Both the position numbers and the translations under genes were made by a program. Below are positions 10,890-22,561 of a stretch of 64,000 nt of DNA, piece after piece (position 1 is the stretch's first letter; each line of letters starts with the position of its first letter). The notes under the pieces are model-generated. The model was not told where the DNA came from. It saw nothing but the letters and a program-made list of their open reading frames with translations, and searched no databases. Origin of the DNA: Calliphora vicina (Eukaryota > Arthropoda > Insecta > Diptera > Calliphoridae); NCBI RefSeq assembly GCF_958450345.1, contig NC_088783.1, positions 87,193,895 to 87,257,894 on the forward strand. The letters are read 5' to 3'.

Positions 10890-12490
10890 GTCGAAGGAAT
10901 GCATATGCTTATGGTTATAAGCTATAAGAGTATCTCCACATCTGAACCGACAAAATTTAATATTATCTCGTCTGAATATGTAGCAGTTAGTTGTCATATC
11001 CTATGATTCGCAATTATTTAGTTTATATATCGTGATTTAATGGATCTCAAATCGGTATTTATTTTATATCTAAATCTATAGTATCAATCAATACTATTCA
11101 TATTTTTGGATAAACAAAACGAAATGTATGTGAGCTTATAATTTAGACGGGCACCTCAGTATGTATGTATTTGTGTCTGTTTGTATGGGTATGAATGTGT
11201 TTCCTTCCATACATACACATACAACTGAACATTTCACCATGTTGCGGTCATACACACAGTAAGCTGAGACTGAGGCTGAGTGTGAGCGCAAAGTACGGCA
11301 GTTATTTTAAATGTGCAAACTCGCAATAACTGTGCACTTTAAATGGAAGAACATAGAAAATTAAATTAGTTTTGGTTACTTTTTCAAACTATGTAAAATG
11401 TTAATAATGCAGACAAACGTTATACACAGCAATACGCTGACTGCACTTACAGAATATAATAAGCTGTGATTAAAAAGAAACAAACAAAACTCCCAACAAT
11501 AACAGCCGCAACAATGAATACCAAACGCTACGTTCGATTATGCCGAATCTTGTACGCCCTTCATCTTAAAAATCCAATGTTGTATTTTTAATTTGATTCG
11601 AAAAATTGACTTGACGGCTTGTTATTATTAATACAAGGAGCTTAAATCAGCCACAGCCAATCGAATGAGAGTGCTGATACATTATCAGTATAAAATATAA
11701 TTTTTAAACCCTACACCAACATATGCAGCTGGACCAGTTATACATAGTTATAAAAAAACATTATTTGTGAAAAAGCAAATACATATTTTAGTGAACAAAT
11801 TTCCATTAAATAAGAATATATTTTAAATCATATTTTTGATTTTACCGTCGATTTTCAATGAGAACCTAATCAAGACCATTACCGATATATAGATGACATT
11901 TATTTCGTACGATATTTGAAGGCTTCGAAAAGTTGATTATTAATAATTATTCTTTTATTAAAGCTATTTAGCTATTTAGTTAATTTTAATAAAAATGGAT
12001 TTAACTTAGAAAGGTTACTTTAAGTAAAAAAATAGATGTGTTAAAATTTTTGAATCTGTTTATAATTACTTTTAATTATAGGATGAAAGGTAAAATATCG
12101 ATCAAAAAATTATTTTTTTTTTATTTCAATAATATTTGTTTTCCAAGGCCATATATTTTTTAAAGTTCTCCCGTATTTCGAAATTCGCTTGCATGCAAAA
12201 TACCTAAAGTAAAACTGTTAATATCTTTATAAATGTTAGTCAGATTTTATAATTTTTGATCACGTATTAAAGCTAATGAATCACAGCTTTTTTAAAATTT
12301 CTTCTGGAAATCCGCGGCTCATCAAAACAGGATATTGCTTAAAAATCGCCCTTAGTCAATATTGGAATTGGAATTCTAAGTATTTTATAAGATAAAGGTT
12401 ACTTTTAGAAACAACATAGCTTATTTTCTAATCAATTTTTACTTAAGAATAATATTTTACAATATTTTCATTTTGTATAATGCAGATATA
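10890..12490. other. non-coding stretch with TATG/GTGT microsatellite and a DINE-end scrap
   Basis: No gene seen. TATGTATG/GTGT runs occur at 11160-11225. At 11706-11735 the sequence ACCCTACACCAACATATG resembles the 5' end of the DINE-like family without its 3' end. The remainder is AT-rich and unassigned. Confidence 0.5.
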
Positions 12491-12492
12491 AA

Positions 12493-12565
12493 ATACACGG
12501 TGCATTTACCAATAACTTGGCAAATGACCTAGTGCTCGTTATAGGTTTAGGTGAGTGTATTACAA
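12493..12565 (-). repeat. ~75-bp dispersed repeat (inverse copy at 43361-43445)
   Basis: ACACGGTGCATTT, CAATAACTTGGCAAATGACC and TTAGGTGAGTGTATTAC form the reverse complement of the segment at 43361-43445, in the same order. The parent element is not recognised. The 43.36 kb copy directly abuts a hAT target duplication. Confidence 0.6.
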
Positions 12566-12789
12566 AACCGGTTTATGTGAAAAGCAAAAACAAAATTTCA
12601 AAAATTTTAAAAATTTGTTTCTGTTTTATATACAAATTCTTAAAAGAACAAACGCACCAAAATTCAAGCTTTTCATAATTTTGTATACATACTATATAAA
12701 ACAAGAAAAAATTTTTAAAATTTTGTGTTTGCTTTCCATATAAATATCACTGGTGACGTGATTTACAAAATTATTGCCTAAATTTCTTC

Positions 12790-13345
12790 AAAGAATTGGC
12801 CAAAATGAGCCATGACATTTTCCGATCCAAAATAAATGCTCATCTTTGAGGCCAAGAACGAATCAAGCCAATTTCTGAATTCGATCAAAACAAATAGAAG
12901 TTTTTAACGGTTATTGCAACTTGTGGCCTACTGTTGTCATAATGGAATATTGCGGTTCCATGTCTGGCCACACATTCTGGGCTCACTTCAAACAAATCTG
13001 TTGCGTTCGGTACAGGTCCCTCTGATGGTCTGGCCAGATTTCAGCACCTTTCTTTTGTAGCGTTGAAGCAGTATTTCTGACATACGAAATCGTTTTTCAA
13101 GTGGTACCCAATTTCCCTGCTTTTGGATGAATACTGCCGCTTGCAAACGTTTTGAAATTGCTAATTGAGTAGCTCACAATGATCTTGTTGAGTTTGACAA
13201 CAGTCTTCATGGCGTAATGCCTCCAATTCTTGGTCTTCAAACTTTTTGGGCTGTCCTGGGTGATATTTGTCTTCCGTGTCAAAATCACCACTTCTGAACT
13301 GCACAAATCATCTCTCGCTAGCAATCGCTTCAGCGGCACTTTTTT
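12790..13345 (-). pseudogene. mariner transposase pseudogene
   Basis: Read on the minus strand, the segment gives in shifting frames: AAEAIASER, FRSGDFDTE, YHPGQPKKFEDQELEALRH, CCQTQQ, IQKQGNWVPLEK, and MSEILLQRYKRK. This is the order of the N-terminal helix-turn-helix half of mariner transposases (RSGDFDTED...RPGQPKKFEDEELEALL...CQTQKELA...ISKRL...GNWVPHEL...R...LLQR.KRK). A weaker tail towards 12790 fits the DDE end (HYDNSRP-like and FRS-like). An in-frame TGA replaces an expected Trp, several frameshifts are present, and the IVTGDEKW block is missing, so the copy is dead. It directly abuts a Helitron helicase relic at 13385. Confidence 0.85.
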
Positions 13346-13384
13346 GGCAAATTATAGAAGTAAAGCAAAACTTTCCGTATAAAA

Positions 13385-13768
13385 TTCGACAATTTGAAGC
13401 AAAAATCATTAGAATATACAGTTTTTTTCCATCTGGTGCATAGACCTATAAGTCTGTGAGATTTCCTACTCGCGAACATGCAACTGAAAGCTGTCCATGT
13501 GAAAAACATGGATTTTCTAGATTTTGTCCACAAACTTGTAAAGACTTACCTTGAGCTATATCAATTGACATTGAAAATGCTAAGCAAATAGGAAACTGCA
13601 ATCGGTAAAAAATGTTATAATCAGAATACGTGCCAGCAATACATCTATGCCTTTATACTTCCCAGTTATAAAGGTCGCATCGATTAGATTGTTCATTAAT
13701 TTTCTTACTGTAAGTCGAGTGCAATTACACAGTCGTGGTATACTAAAGTAATTCTTAGGTTTAGCCTC
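13385..13768 (-). pseudogene. Helitron-type (Pif1-like) helicase C-terminal relic
   Basis: Minus-strand translation gives, in order: PRLCNCTRLTVRKLMNN, IDATFITGKYKGIDVLLARI, FSMSIDIAQGKSLQVCGQNL, ENPCFSHGQLSVACSRVGN and VYAPDGKKLYIL. This is the diagnostic C-terminus of the Helitron Rep/Hel protein: helicase motif V (SI..AQG.SL) and motif VI (VACSRVG), then VYAPDGK. One in-frame TAG lies between DL and VYAPDG. Upstream the frame breaks where the conserved PF.FKRLQFPIRL block should be, giving DCSFLFA in one frame and RLQFPICLAF in another. Only the last ~125 codons remain. It is the one autonomous-type Helitron trace in a window rich in DINE-like elements; whether it is their source cannot be told from sequence alone. 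Confidence 0.88.
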
Positions 13769-13812
13769 CTAAAAGTAAAAATACGCAAACAATATAAACA
13801 AACACACATTCA

Positions 13813-14345
13813 TGGGATTTCATGTCAAGTGAAGCAACTTTTGAAATTTATGTCTTCCGATCGGTTAGTAATATTAGATAGTAATACAGACACAATTTTT
13901 CAAAAAGATCTGTCAAGAAATCTCTGAGTTAGAGAGGGTGAAAATTTTACATTTTGGCCAAACAAAAGTTTCGACATTATTTTTCCAAAATCAAAAACTT
14001 TTTTGACTGTTTTTTCAAAATCGGCACATTTTTTCTCAAAAGAAAGCTTAGGTCTTTTCCTTGAAGAGGATTTTGGTTGATTAGTGCAATGCGAGCTTGA
14101 TATCTATTAAAATAAATGTTTTGTAACTCAAAACATAAAAATTTTTGTTTTGCAAAATCAAATACTTTGTTGTTTTCAAAATGGCCCCTTTTTTAATTGT
14201 TTTGCTCAAAAGAAAGCTTTGGTATTTTCCTTTTTTGTCGCTGAGTGGGATATCTATCAAAATAAATATTTTGTAACTCAAGACAAACGATTTTTAATAA
14301 TAAAACTTTTTTTCAAAATGGATCCTTTTTTTACATTTTGTATGT
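13813..14345 (+). mobile_element. fold-back family copy (family of 21243-23503), one arm only
   Basis: It starts ATGGGATTTCATGTCAAGTG and continues CTCTGAGTTA, TTTTACATTTTGGCCAAAC, as at 21243-21350. It then holds two tandem units of the form GATATCTATCAAAATAAAT-TTTTGTAACTCAA at about 14098 and 14249 (period ~151). The inverted right arm is absent. Overlapping open frames at 14081-14377 are produced by these repeats. Confidence 0.75.
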
Positions 14346-14379
14346 ATTGTATGGTAGTCCGCCCATTTCTATACTAAAT

Positions 14380-14790
14380 ATTAATATTGATAGCTGCTAT
14401 AGCACCCCCTATGTATAATTTGTCATCATCATACTAATGTTGATGGTAGAATAATCGTACAAAATTTAAGAATTCTATATTGTATCCTATATATTCGATT
14501 TTATTTTAATTAACATCATATGGAAGGTGCCACGCCCTCTGTGACTACTACTTCCATTTTTGCCTCAGATATTTATACAAACGGTCCGATTGCTCGTGAA
14601 AAATTTGAGAACTATAGCTAAATGTATGGGAGGTACAACGCCCACTAGAAATTTAAAAACAAAAAGTAGCTTATAGTTCCTTCCAAGCATACAGGAACAT
14701 ACAGCAAATCGGGTCAGCAGTTTAGCAGTCTTTAGAGTTCAGATCAAGAAACATACAAACACACATTCACTTTTATATATATAGATGAAC
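14380..14790. repeat. decayed repeat with GGGAGGTACAACGCCC motif
   Basis: Motifs AGCACCCCCTATG, AAGGTGCCACGCCC and GGGAGGTACAACGCCC resemble those at 1960-2340. A stretch near 14740-14785 reads AAACATACAAACACACATTC then TATATATATAGATG. This is probably the same broad repeat group as 1900-2765, but ends are not definable. Confidence 0.4.
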
Positions 14791-16480
14791 TGTCAACGTA
14801 TGAGTAATATTGATCAATCATAACAAGTATAGTCAAGAATTATATGGTATATATTTTCGTTCTGGGCTTTAACCGGAACCAGGTTTTTCCAAAAATGGTT
14901 CAAAAGCATTAACAAATATGTTCAGTAAAACAATTAAAAATTTAAAACAAAAAATCATACTTTTTATTATAATTTAATTTACAAAAAATATTTTTAATGC
15001 AAAAAAAAACAAGCATAACAGTGATGAGATGAGACACATATCAGAAAATTAAAGAGGTTCAATAAAAGGTAATCAAAATTCAGTGAGCTTTATGTCTTTA
15101 AAATCAAATCGATATGAAAATTTCATTGGTTTCATTTTATATTACATACATAAATTTATTAATCTACCGCTGTTCGTATGAGAGGCATAGAACCTTCTAT
15201 AGGTTTTCAATTTTTTAAAACCAAATCCGCTGTGTTTAAATTTTGGTAATTGGTAAAACTTTGGGCGAAACTACTGAAACATATCAGGCTGTAACAAAGT
15301 GTGATTAAATTACTTTAAATAAAATATTCTACATTTTAATGTATATCACTTACATGGAAAACTAATACACATTTTATCAGACAATTTGTGCAGTTTTTAC
15401 TAAAAAAAAGGAACAGCTATTTTTATTGTAAAGATTAAGTAAAATTGTTCCTTTTCAATTGTTTATATAAATCCATTTGTTACCAAGTACTTTTTACATT
15501 TTGTCCGTTTATGCCCTGGAAATGTGTCACAATTCTTTTTGTAATTTATGTTCAAATCATTTAAATATTTCCACTGGCGACGTAATTTATTTCCTGTAGA
15601 TTTTTTTCTTTACTCTTTTTCGTTTTCAAAAGCATAAAACACCGTTTATTTCGTTCTTCTCTCCACATTTTTCGTCCACTCGCCGCTGTGCAAAATATTC
15701 GCTTATGTTGCAAGTTTTTATTTGCAGCACCAACTAAAGGATTAGATGCGATGCATGTGGCTGAGTTTGTATTGGTGTCGGTGCGGTGCGGTGCGGCTGT
15801 GTGTAAAACATAGAGTAACGTTTCAGTGGTAACAAGAGTATTGAATTTATGTACAACAACTAACTAACGGCCCTTTTAAAGTCATTCTCATACATTTAAA
15901 ATAAAACAAGAGTGTAATACATATTTGGCTGCAACACAATTTTATACAAATCGCTTAGTTCTGTCTTATTTTCGGCGACAATTTATGAAACAAAATGAAC
16001 ATATTTATGTATCCGTTGATAGTTTTTTTCCCACACATGGTCAAAATGTATTTCAAACGGCCATCAATTTAGATCATCAACGAATTTTTTGTACCCAAAC
16101 ATTTTTAATGTAAAATCATTTCTACAAAATTCAACATCAATTCAACATTCAACACTGCTTCTTTGTAACTTGTGAGAAGTTTCCGAAAGGAAACTTTCTT
16201 TGTAACTTGTAAACAAAAGTCTAAATGACACAACTATAATTTGTTATATACATAGTTACAAAACAGGGGAATGTACGAATCTACTTATTTATGATCACTT
16301 TAAATTAGTCGATCTTATGTGGCCAATTACACAGTGTTACCTTCTTTATCCTCAATAATACCAATGTGAAATGAAAGTAGAACAGTGGACCAACAAAACT
16401 ACTGAAAGAAGTAGCAATGTTATGTAAAAAAAATGAAAATAAAAAAAATTTAATAATGCAATTTTACATATATTTCTACA
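14791..16480. other. non-coding stretch, no gene seen
   Basis: AT-rich, with a small GTGCG tandem (GGTGCGGTGCGGTGCGGC) at 15780-15797. A 62-residue open frame at 15925-16113 has no recognisable motif. A short palindrome GTTTCCGAAAGGAAAC lies at 16180-16195. Nothing else could be assigned. Confidence 0.5.
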
Positions 16481-16491
16481 ACAGTGTGCAA

Positions 16492-16902
16492 TAGGGTCGA
16501 CCTTATTTTGGACTCTTTGGATGGTCGATTTTTTATTTTGCACTATGGATTGCCGAAGGTCTATAAAGATTCCCAGTCATTTAAAATCTAAATGATAAAA
16601 TTTTCAATCAATTTTCCAATAAATTAAAAAAAACAATTCCTTTTAAAAATAGTTTTTGTATGTAATTTATCCATAGATTTTGATATCAAAATTTTAAACA
16701 TTTTCTGACAGTTTTAATAAATAAAAAATTATTTTAATAAATGCTAAATGAGGATTAAAAATTTTTATTTTTGGTCGCATATTTGTTAAAATTATTTCTG
16801 GAAAAAAATTTCACATGCTACTTTCTAATATTTGATTTCAGATTGTTTCTGACATCTTAGGAGCATCGAAAATCGAAAAAGTTCAAACTAAGGTCCACCC
16901 TA
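16492..16902. mobile_element. 411-bp hAT-like MITE, TIR TAGGGT-GACCTTA
   Basis: The left end is TAGGGTCGACCTTATTTTG, the right end inverse TAGGGTGGACCTTAGTTTG. The flanks are GTGTGCAA (16484-16491) and GTGTACAA (16903-16910), 7 of 8 identical and fitting the hAT target pattern nTnnnnAn. No coding capacity. Confidence 0.85.
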
Positions 16903-17018
16903 GTGTACAAGATTGTAGTGATTGTCGTATATGTATATGTTAAGTAATTGCAACTATATTCTAAATCTGAACATTTATCTGTATATTTTTATTGAAAACT
17001 AAAATCTATTTGTACATA

Positions 17019-17337
17019 TCGATCATTTGCTGCAACAACGTGATAACTCAAAATCCGGGTGTAATACAAAATATGCGCAGTTCTTTAGTTTTTCATATAG
17101 TTTTATGTGTTTTAAAAAACGTCAACTATTTTTTGTGTTTTTTCATTGTAAACTTCAAAATGAAAATTCATGTTTTCGCGTATATTTGACAAGTAAAAAT
17201 TTGGGTTAAAGACAGATTAAATCGCATGATTTGTTGAAAATTTATTTAAGAAATAGTAATATGTCATAAAACATTCAAAGACGTTTTTCCCTAAACGACT
17301 TTTTTAAAATAATGACGTTGTTGCAGCAAATGAGCGA
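17019..17337. mobile_element. 319-bp TA-flanked MITE, TIR TCG-TCATTTGCTGCAACAACGT
   Basis: Left TCGATCATTTGCTGCAACAA pairs with right TTGTTGCAGCAAATGAGCGA; TA flanks both ends (17017-17018 and 17338-17339). A second copy, inverted, lies at 29507-29878 and shares the interior (CATAAC/GATAACTCAAAA, ACAAAATATGCGC). A Tc1/mariner-type target is likely. No coding capacity; two overlapping plus-strand open frames inside are not genes. Confidence 0.85.
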
Positions 17338-17349
17338 TAGTATAAGTAT

Positions 17350-17600
17350 TAGAGTGTTCAAAAAACCGGAAAATTTAAAAATCCGGTTTTGATTATTTTC
17401 TTTTAAAAAAAGCGGTTAAACGGTTTCGGGTTTTGTCTTCAAAAAAACCCCGGTTAAACGGTTTACATTAAATTTTTATTTAATATGAAAACGGTCTCCT
17501 TAAATTTATTTTTATTTGTGGTTTGTCAAAAAACCGAAAAGTTAAAGAAACGGAAACCAGTGGAGTTTACAAAGATGAAAAAACCGGTTTTGATACTCTA
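17350..17600. mobile_element. 251-bp hAT-like MITE, TSD ATAAGTAT
   Basis: Perfect 8-bp flanks ATAAGTAT (17342-17349, 17601-17608). Left end TAGAGTGTTCAAAAAACCGG, right end inverse TAGAGTATCAAAACCGG. The interior repeats AACCGG and CGGTTAAACGG as in the larger elements at 28979 and 34733. It starts 13 bp after the TA-flanked MITE ends. Confidence 0.9.
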
Positions 17601-17916
17601 ATAAGTATAAATTAATTATATGTCATGAAATATATCATTAAAAGAATGAATAGCATATTGATATTGTGCCGACAAAAGAAGACATATTTTACAAAGAATT
17701 TCTTAGATCAGAACTTCAAATTTATTTATCTAACCTCAGCAACTGGGGTTCGAATAATAATAATGTCTGACATGTTTAATAAGCAGATTCTAAATGTGAA
17801 TTATTATTACATACCTATTTTATGTTAATTTTTATTATTTTTTTTTTTTAAATGCTGTCGCGAGAAGCTACAATATGAATACAATATGATTACTGAAATC
17901 CAATACGCTACCTTAA

Positions 17917-18147
17917 TATAGAAAGGCCTAACTAAGTTTTTCCTTACTTTACAGAAGAAGGAAACAACTTAATAAAACTTAAAGTTTTGTAGTTGCAAGT
18001 TTTTTTAACACAGATTTTTATGAAGATATTCAACCACTTTAATGTTTTGGCATTTTGTTTTATTTCATCAATGGTATATTAGGGGATTATCAATCGAAGT
18101 GTAAAAAACTCAATTGTGGGAAAAAAACGAGTTAGGACGTTTCTATA
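17917..18147. mobile_element. 231-bp TTAA-flanked MITE related to 2770-3958
   Basis: TTAA flanks both sides (17913-17916, 18148-18151). Ends are TATAGAAAGGCCTAACT and inverse TATAGAAACGTCCTAACT. The left subterminal block (TTACTTTACAGAAGAAGGAAA then CTTAATAAAA) matches the reverse complement of 3898-3935 in the decayed Kolobok-like element. So this is an internally deleted derivative or close relative of that transposon, inserted in the opposite orientation. Confidence 0.88.
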
Positions 18148-18529
18148 TTAAGGTAACGAATAGTTCTTTCAACGAATATACATATAAATGTTACCGTAAG
18201 AAATTATTATTCTATAAATCGATTTTAGTTATTTAGTAAAACGAATACTTTTTTTTGGGTTTGGGGGGAGGGAATTCTTATTTCACCTCTTCTGGTTCCG
18301 CTCCTGACATAATCACAATTATTTATTAAATACGCAATAAATTTTGTCGTTATTAATAACTTTTATGTTTAAACAAATAATACCAATAAAAATTTTAGCT
18401 CAGAAGAATGTGATATTGAAAGTGATGATAAATTTGATATTGGTAATGTTGATGAAATTTGTATATAGAAATGATATATACACGTTGAAACAGATGAACA
18501 ACATGATCTTAAAAAATATGTATATACAT

Positions 18530-19676
18530 TAGGGTGGCCCCAAAATTTAAGTTGCGGATGTTCCCACCTAAAATGAAAATTTGATTCATTCTAAGACTAC
18601 GTTTTGAATTTTTTTCGTCCTGGGGTCAATATTTGGCGAGCTGGATCGAAGGATAAAAAGGTCATTTTTTGAGGTTTTTTACATTTTTTCCATATTTCTT
18701 CCAAAGGAAGTATATGTAAATTTGGTATCATATGAAAGGTTTTTGAGAGACGCATTCAATTGGTTAAAAGAAATTTAAAAAAAAAAATTTTTAATTAAAA
18801 AATTTTAAAAATTTTCGACAAAATTTTAGTTTTTTTTAATTTTTTCATAGAATTTATTCAAATACATAGATGAAATTTCTTGATCATAAACATCATGTAA
18901 TTTCACCGAAATGGTTTTTCTCGTTTTTTAAAATTCAGTCCAGTTCAATGTTTATTCAAATTTGTTTAAACCCAATTTCACCCCTATCTGTTAAGCAGTT
19001 TTTTAATTAACAACAACATTCCAAAGGAATAACATTAAAATAATCATTATAGCGCTATGTATAGTAAATGTTTTAGCTTAAATTTAAATATTCGCAGTGT
19101 AACAAAAGAAAAGTATAAGAATTTATACATCGATGGAAAGCTTATAAAATTTGAGTTATTTTGATGCCCATACATATACTATGAATTGAGAACAGAGATT
19201 GTCAGATAGGGATGAAATTAGGTTTAAACAAATTTGAATAAACATTGAACAGGATTGAATTTTAAAAAACGAGAAAAACCATTTCGGTGAAATTACATGA
19301 TGTTTATGATCAAGAAATTTCATCTATGTATTTGAATAAATTCTATGAAAAAATTAAAAAAAACTAAAATTTTGTCGAAAATTGTTCAAATTTTTTAATT
19401 AAATTTTTTATTTTTTTAAATTTCTTTTAACCAATTGAATGCGTCTCTCAAAGACCTTTCATATGATACCAAATTTACATATACTTCCTTTGGAAGAAAT
19501 ATGGAAAAAATGTAAAAAACCTCAAAAAAGGACCTTTTTATCCTTTGATCCAGCTCGCCAAATATTGACCCCAGGACGAAAAAATTTCAAAACGTAGTCT
19601 TAGAATGAATCAAATTTTCATTTTAGGCGGGAACATCGATACCTTATTTTTTCTCCATACAAACGGGGCCACCCTA
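18530..19676. mobile_element. 1147-bp palindromic hAT-like element, TSD ATATACAT
   Basis: Perfect 8-bp flanks ATATACAT (18522-18529, 19677-19684) and ends TAGGGTGGCCCC / GGGGCCACCCTA. The two halves pair over roughly 400 bp (for example AAACGTAGTCTTAGAATGAA near the right end against its inverse near the left), leaving an unpaired centre of about 250 bp around 18980-19230. No open frame of interest. A hAT-type fold-back element, by flank length and TAGGG ends. Confidence 0.92.
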
Positions 19677-19684
19677 ATATACAT

Positions 19685-20697
19685 ATGTGATATTATTAAG
19701 GGTGGCTTAGACGATTATTTAACAATGTTTATTAATGGAATAATTCGCTTAATTTGAGATGTATGAACAAAAGAAAAATCAAATAATTTGTATACTCTCG
19801 TAGCAACATAATCGCTATCGTACCTGATTCATGTTCGTAATAAATTGGGAACTTCGGAATGTTAATTTCAACAAAATCGGATAACCGAATGACGATTAAC
19901 CGATGGAATACTAAATAAGTACAATAACAGATCACATTAAGCTAAACGGTCATACAAATTGGTTTCATTTTGATCATTACAACTTTCATAATACAATTAC
20001 AATATCATAATAAGTACATTTAAATGCAAATATTTAGTTATAATATGACCCTGTATAAATAAACATTTTAAGTAGAATTTAGTGTTGATTGAAAATGTCA
20101 AAATATTTATTTTTTATAAATTGTAAATTGCTTAATTTTCAACCACTCGGAATTTATGAAACCCTTGCAGACGTTTCAAGCAATATGTGCTTGGTTAGAA
20201 AGCGTAATAGAAGGTAATAAAATTACTTCATTTCATAAGTACTCAACTGTATGGAGATCATATAAAAATTTCCTGTTTGTACACTTAACTGTTCATAAAA
20301 GAAAGCAAGTGCACTTTGACTGCAAATAGCTGGAGTAGTTTCACAAGTTACCTAAAACTCTCCCACCACCACCACGTACCACTACTACATTAACACAAAC
20401 TTACATGCATGCGGGTAGACTAGGGTTGCCACTTTCATGTAGGCAATTGTTATGGCAAAAATAGCTGGATTTTGACAAAATAAATTAAACATTTAGAGAC
20501 AATAAAAACAAACAAAATTAATTTGTATAGACTTATGGTGTAGACTTATGTCTGTAACTACAAGACAAACGTATGAAGGCACTATTTCTCAGTCGTAGGA
20601 TAGTTTTCCATATACAATAGAAAAATTAAATTTTAATCGAATACGTGTTTTAAAGCAAAAGCCAATGATTATTTCCTAAGTCAGAAATATGGATGAT
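19685..20697. other. AT-rich non-coding stretch, nothing recognised
   Basis: No gene or bounded repeat was found. A (CCA)n-like tract occurs near 20362-20385. The minus-strand open frame at 19732-19935 has no recognisable motif. Confidence 0.5.
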
Positions 20698-22561
20698 TAT
20701 ACCCTACACCACCATATTGGGTTAGTACTGATGTTTGTAACATGCCTAAATATTGTTCCAACACCCACCTTAAAGTATACCAATCTGCTCAGGATCACTT
20801 TCTGAGTCGATTTAGCGATGTCCGTCCGTCCATGTAAACCTTGTAATCAAACTACAGGTCGCAATTTGAATGATAATTCGCTAAAATTTTGTACAAGCTC
20901 TTCTATTACCCCAAGGACGAAGCCTATTGAATTTGGTAAGAATCAGTCCATTATTTCTTCTAGCGCCCATACGATTGCCCTATCTGAAAATATTTAAGCT
21001 TCATAATTCAAAAAATAATTCACTGTTTATACGGCTAATTTTTCAACTTTCAATATATTTATTTGCGTATAAGTAGTACGTATAAACGAAGTAATAGATA
21101 TCCAAACCAAATTCTGCAAAAATAAGTTTTATATAAGTCAAAATCGTCTCACCAAATTTTGTGATGATCGGTTCATAATTAGTCATAAATCTCTTAAAAA
21201 TATTGGTATTCTCATACAATTCAACACAAATAATCTATATATATGGGGAATTTCATGTCAAGTGAACCAACTTTTGAAATCGATGTCTTCGGGATGAAAT
21301 CGGTCGAGAACTCTCTGAGTTATACGGGGTTAAATTTTGACATTTTGGTCAAACAGGGATTTTTTCTTATTCATGTAACTTATTACCTATTGTTCTTAGC
21401 AAAATGTGTCCCAAATAGTTTAGATAGCTCTTTCTTCAATCTTTCGAAAAAAAATATTATAAAAAAAAATAAAAAATTTTTAATATCTTTTTTCCGAAAT
21501 CAAAAACTTTTTTGACTTTTTTTTAAAATGGGCCCTTTTTTTCTTAAAATAGAGCTTAGATATTTTCCTTGAACACCTATTTGGTCGCTTAGTGGGATGC
21601 GAGTGGGATATCTATCAAAATAAATATTTTGTAACTCAAAACATAAAATTTTTGACTTTTTTGCAAAATTAAAAAAGGGTCCATTTTGAAAACAAAATTG
21701 TTGGCTTTTTGTTTTCAAAATGGACCCTTTTTTAATTTTTTTTTAGCTCAAACAAAAGCTTAGATATTATCCTTGAAGACCCTTTTGGACGCTTAGTGGG
21801 ATGCGAGTGGAATATCTATCAAAATAAATATTTTATAACTCAAGAAATACAATTTTTAATTTTTTTTTTGCAAAATCGATTTTTTCTCCAATACTGGAGA
21901 AAAGGCCCTTATTTTAAAATTTTTTTTTTGCTCAAAAGAAAGCTTAGTTCTTTACCTTTAAGACCTATTTGTGGGATACGAGTGGGATATCTATCAAAAT
22001 AAATGTTTTAACACAAAAATTGTATGTCTTGAGTTACAAAACATTTATTTTGATGTATATCCCACTCGCATCCCACTAATCGACCAAAACCATCTTAGAC
22101 CTAAGCTTTCTTTATAGCTAAAAAAAAAAATTACAAAAAGGGCCCATTTTAAAAAAAGTCGAAAAAGTTTTTGATTAAGGGACTAAAAATATCTTAAAGT
22201 AATGGAGCTAGTCTTTCTTTTGACTAAAAAAAAATTTTAAAAAAATGCCCATTTTTAAAAAAAATCGTATTTGCAAAAAAAAAGTCAAAAATTGTAAGTC
22301 TTGAGTTAAAAAATATTTATTTTGATAGATATCCCACTCGTATACCACTAAGCGACCAAAAGGGTCTTCAAGGATAATATCTAAGCTTTATTTTAAGAAA
22401 AAAAAGGGCCCATTTTAAAAAAAAGTCAAAAATTTTTTGATTTCGGAAAAAAAATATTAAATATTTTTTATTTTTTTTTTAAATATTTTTTTTCGAAAGA
22501 TTGAAGAAAGAGCTATCTAAATTATTTGGGACACATTTTGCTAAGAACAATAGGTAATAAG

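Noticed and set aside
17745..17760. Possible B box (GGGTTCGAATAA)
   Set aside because: No A box at the right distance upstream and no tRNA fold.
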